A stretch of DNA of 27,656 nucleotides from positions 1 to 27,656 of the IMG/VR virus record IMGVR_UViG_3300013006_000108. One strand, given 5' to 3'. Below the pieces are notes generated by a model that made no database searches, was not told the DNA's origin, and saw only the letters and a list, made by a program, of their open reading frames with translations. The first letter of the stretch is position 1; each line of letters begins with the position of its first letter. Shown here in pieces: positions 26,689 to 27,656 of the stretch. This DNA is from a virus. Both the position numbers and the translations under genes were made by a program.

Positions 26689-27656
26689 ATGGCTCTAGCT
26701 ACTAATACTCTAGCCCGTCCAGGATCTAATCTTCCTGCGGGATCAGACAAAACAGAACTCTTTCTCAAAAAGTTCGCTGGCGAAGTACTGACGACTTTTG
26801 AGACCGAGGCTTTGTTTAAAGACCTCACAACGACCCGCACGATTGAGAACGGCAAATCTGCCCAATTCCCAGTTGTCGGAACGGCTGTGACCAAATATCA
26901 TACCTCAGGTGACTCTGTCATTGAAGGTACGAGCTACCTCAACAATATGTCGCACGTTGAGAAGGTTATCACAATCGAAGGATTGCTGACCTCCTCTGTG
27001 TTGCTGGCAAACATCGACGAAGCGATGAACCACTTTGATGTGCGTTCCATCTATTCCTCCGAAATTGGTCGTGCCTTGGCAAAAGCCTTTGATCGGGCGA
27101 TTGCACAGACGACTATTTCAGCGGCTCGTCAAGCCCACAGCTTCGGAACTAACGGCCCAGACGGAGATTCTGGAACATCCGATACTTTCGCGGCTCTTGC
27201 TAACTCAGTTGCAGTCACTAACTCTGGCACAGATGGTGCTGTGCTGGCGGGTGCGGTGCTTGCTGGACTGCGAAAGCTCGATGAACAAGATGTTCCTTCG
27301 GAAAACCGATACATCGCTGTTCGTCCTGCTCAGTACTGGCTCTTGTTGGATGCTCTCACAAAGGGCGACTTCAAGGCTCCTTATACTGGCAATTCTGGCA
27401 TCTTCGAGAACGGAAGGGTCGCTATGATCGGTGGTGCAACCATCGTGAAAAGCAACAACATTCCTTCTACGGATTTGTCGGGTGATACGACGATTCCAGC
27501 ACAAGGCACGGGCGGTTCACGCCGTCTCAACTTTGCGAACACGCAAGCGATTGTGTTCCATCCTGCCTCCACGGGTTGCGTCAAGCTCCTCGATGTGGCG
27601 GTTGAGAGCGAATACCAGATTGAGCGACAGGCGACCTTGATGGTTGCTAAGTACGC
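26689..27656 (+). CDS. Major capsid protein (T7 gp10-like), 3' end cut by the window
   Basis: Open from the ATG at 26689 to the last base, 322 complete codons (T7 gp10A is 345). The start MALATNTLARPGSNLPAGSD is followed by ELFLKKFAGEVLTTFE and SAQFPVVGTAV, the T7-group HK97-fold signature. Later come LDEQDVPSENRYIAVRPAQY, then VAMIGGATIVKSNNIP and AIVFHPASTGCVKLLDVAVE, typical for the P-domain and A-domain. Only about the last 20-30 residues should be missing. Weak purine-rich AGAAAG upstream. Confidence 0.95.
   Translation, partial: MALATNTLARPGSNLPAGSDKTELFLKKFAGEVLTTFETEALFKDLTTTRTIENGKSAQFPVVGTAVTKYHTSGDSVIEGTSYLNNMSHVEKVITIEGLLTSSVLLANIDEAMNHFDVRSIYSSEIGRALAKAFDRAIAQTTISAARQAHSFGTNGPDGDSGTSDTFAALANSVAVTNSGTDGAVLAGAVLAGLRKLDEQDVPSENRYIAVRPAQYWLLLDALTKGDFKAPYTGNSGIFENGRVAMIGGATIVKSNNIPSTDLSGDTTIPAQGTGGSRRLNFANTQAIVFHPASTGCVKLLDVAVESEYQIERQATLMVAKY

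Noticed and set aside
1-27656. CRISPR arrays, rRNA genes, insertion sequences
   Set aside because: No regularly spaced repeats with unique spacers, no rRNA-like sequence and no transposase frame were seen.

Overview
This window is a large part of the genome of a T7-like podovirus (Autographiviridae-type). The evidence is one continuous set of hallmark genes in T7 order: a single-subunit RNA polymerase (752 aa), ssDNA-binding protein, endonuclease I, primase-helicase, family A DNA polymerase, 5'-3' exonuclease, portal, scaffold, major capsid, tail fibre, small terminase and large terminase. The record begins in the late genes and runs across the biological genome end into the early genes, so the contig is circularly permuted relative to a T7 map. 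The tail-tube and internal virion genes that belong between capsid (right edge) and fibre (left edge) lie outside the window. A tyrosine integrase makes the phage probably temperate. The host cannot be named from the sequence: Shine-Dalgarno motifs are common but not universal, which fits many Gram-negatives.

Layout. 1-5165: end of an upstream virion gene, tail fibre, a holin/XhlA-like membrane protein, TerS, a small HNH protein, TerL and a possible muramidase, nearly all overlapping or abutting. 5166-7307: the junction between late and early genes, with direct repeats, a small basic protein, a metallopeptidase-like protein, a leftward two-gene operon (a small conserved phage protein and a secreted protein) with its own promoter and palindrome, and about 0.9 kb with no confident gene. 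7308-9263: an accessory cassette of micro membrane protein, amidoligase, class II glutamine amidotransferase and a second micro membrane protein. 9264-9682: a non-coding control/attachment region with a tRNA-like hairpin terminator, short hairpin repeats, 13-bp iterons and integrase arm-type repeats. 9683-12095: integrase and a chain of overlapping small genes. 12092-20859: RNA polymerase, replication and nucleotide-metabolism genes, with a LAGLIDADG homing endonuclease directly after the DNA polymerase. 20862-27656: small virion or unknown proteins, a lipoprotein, a 601-aa repeat protein, portal, scaffold, a second lysis-type cluster and the capsid gene, cut by the window end.

How it fits together. 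The RNA polymerase is expected to drive the replication and structural genes. The integrase lies next to a plausible attP. If attP is the tRNA-like element at about 9280-9325, integration would put the integrase at one prophage end and the amidoligase/amidotransferase cassette at the other, the usual place for lysogenic-conversion genes. The cassette, the leftward secreted-protein operon, the first early gene and the gene before the integrase each have a sigma70-like promoter whose -10 box ends 6-8 nt before an ATG that lacks a usable Shine-Dalgarno. This suggests leaderless, host-transcribed accessory and lysogeny genes. No CI-like repressor is recognisable.
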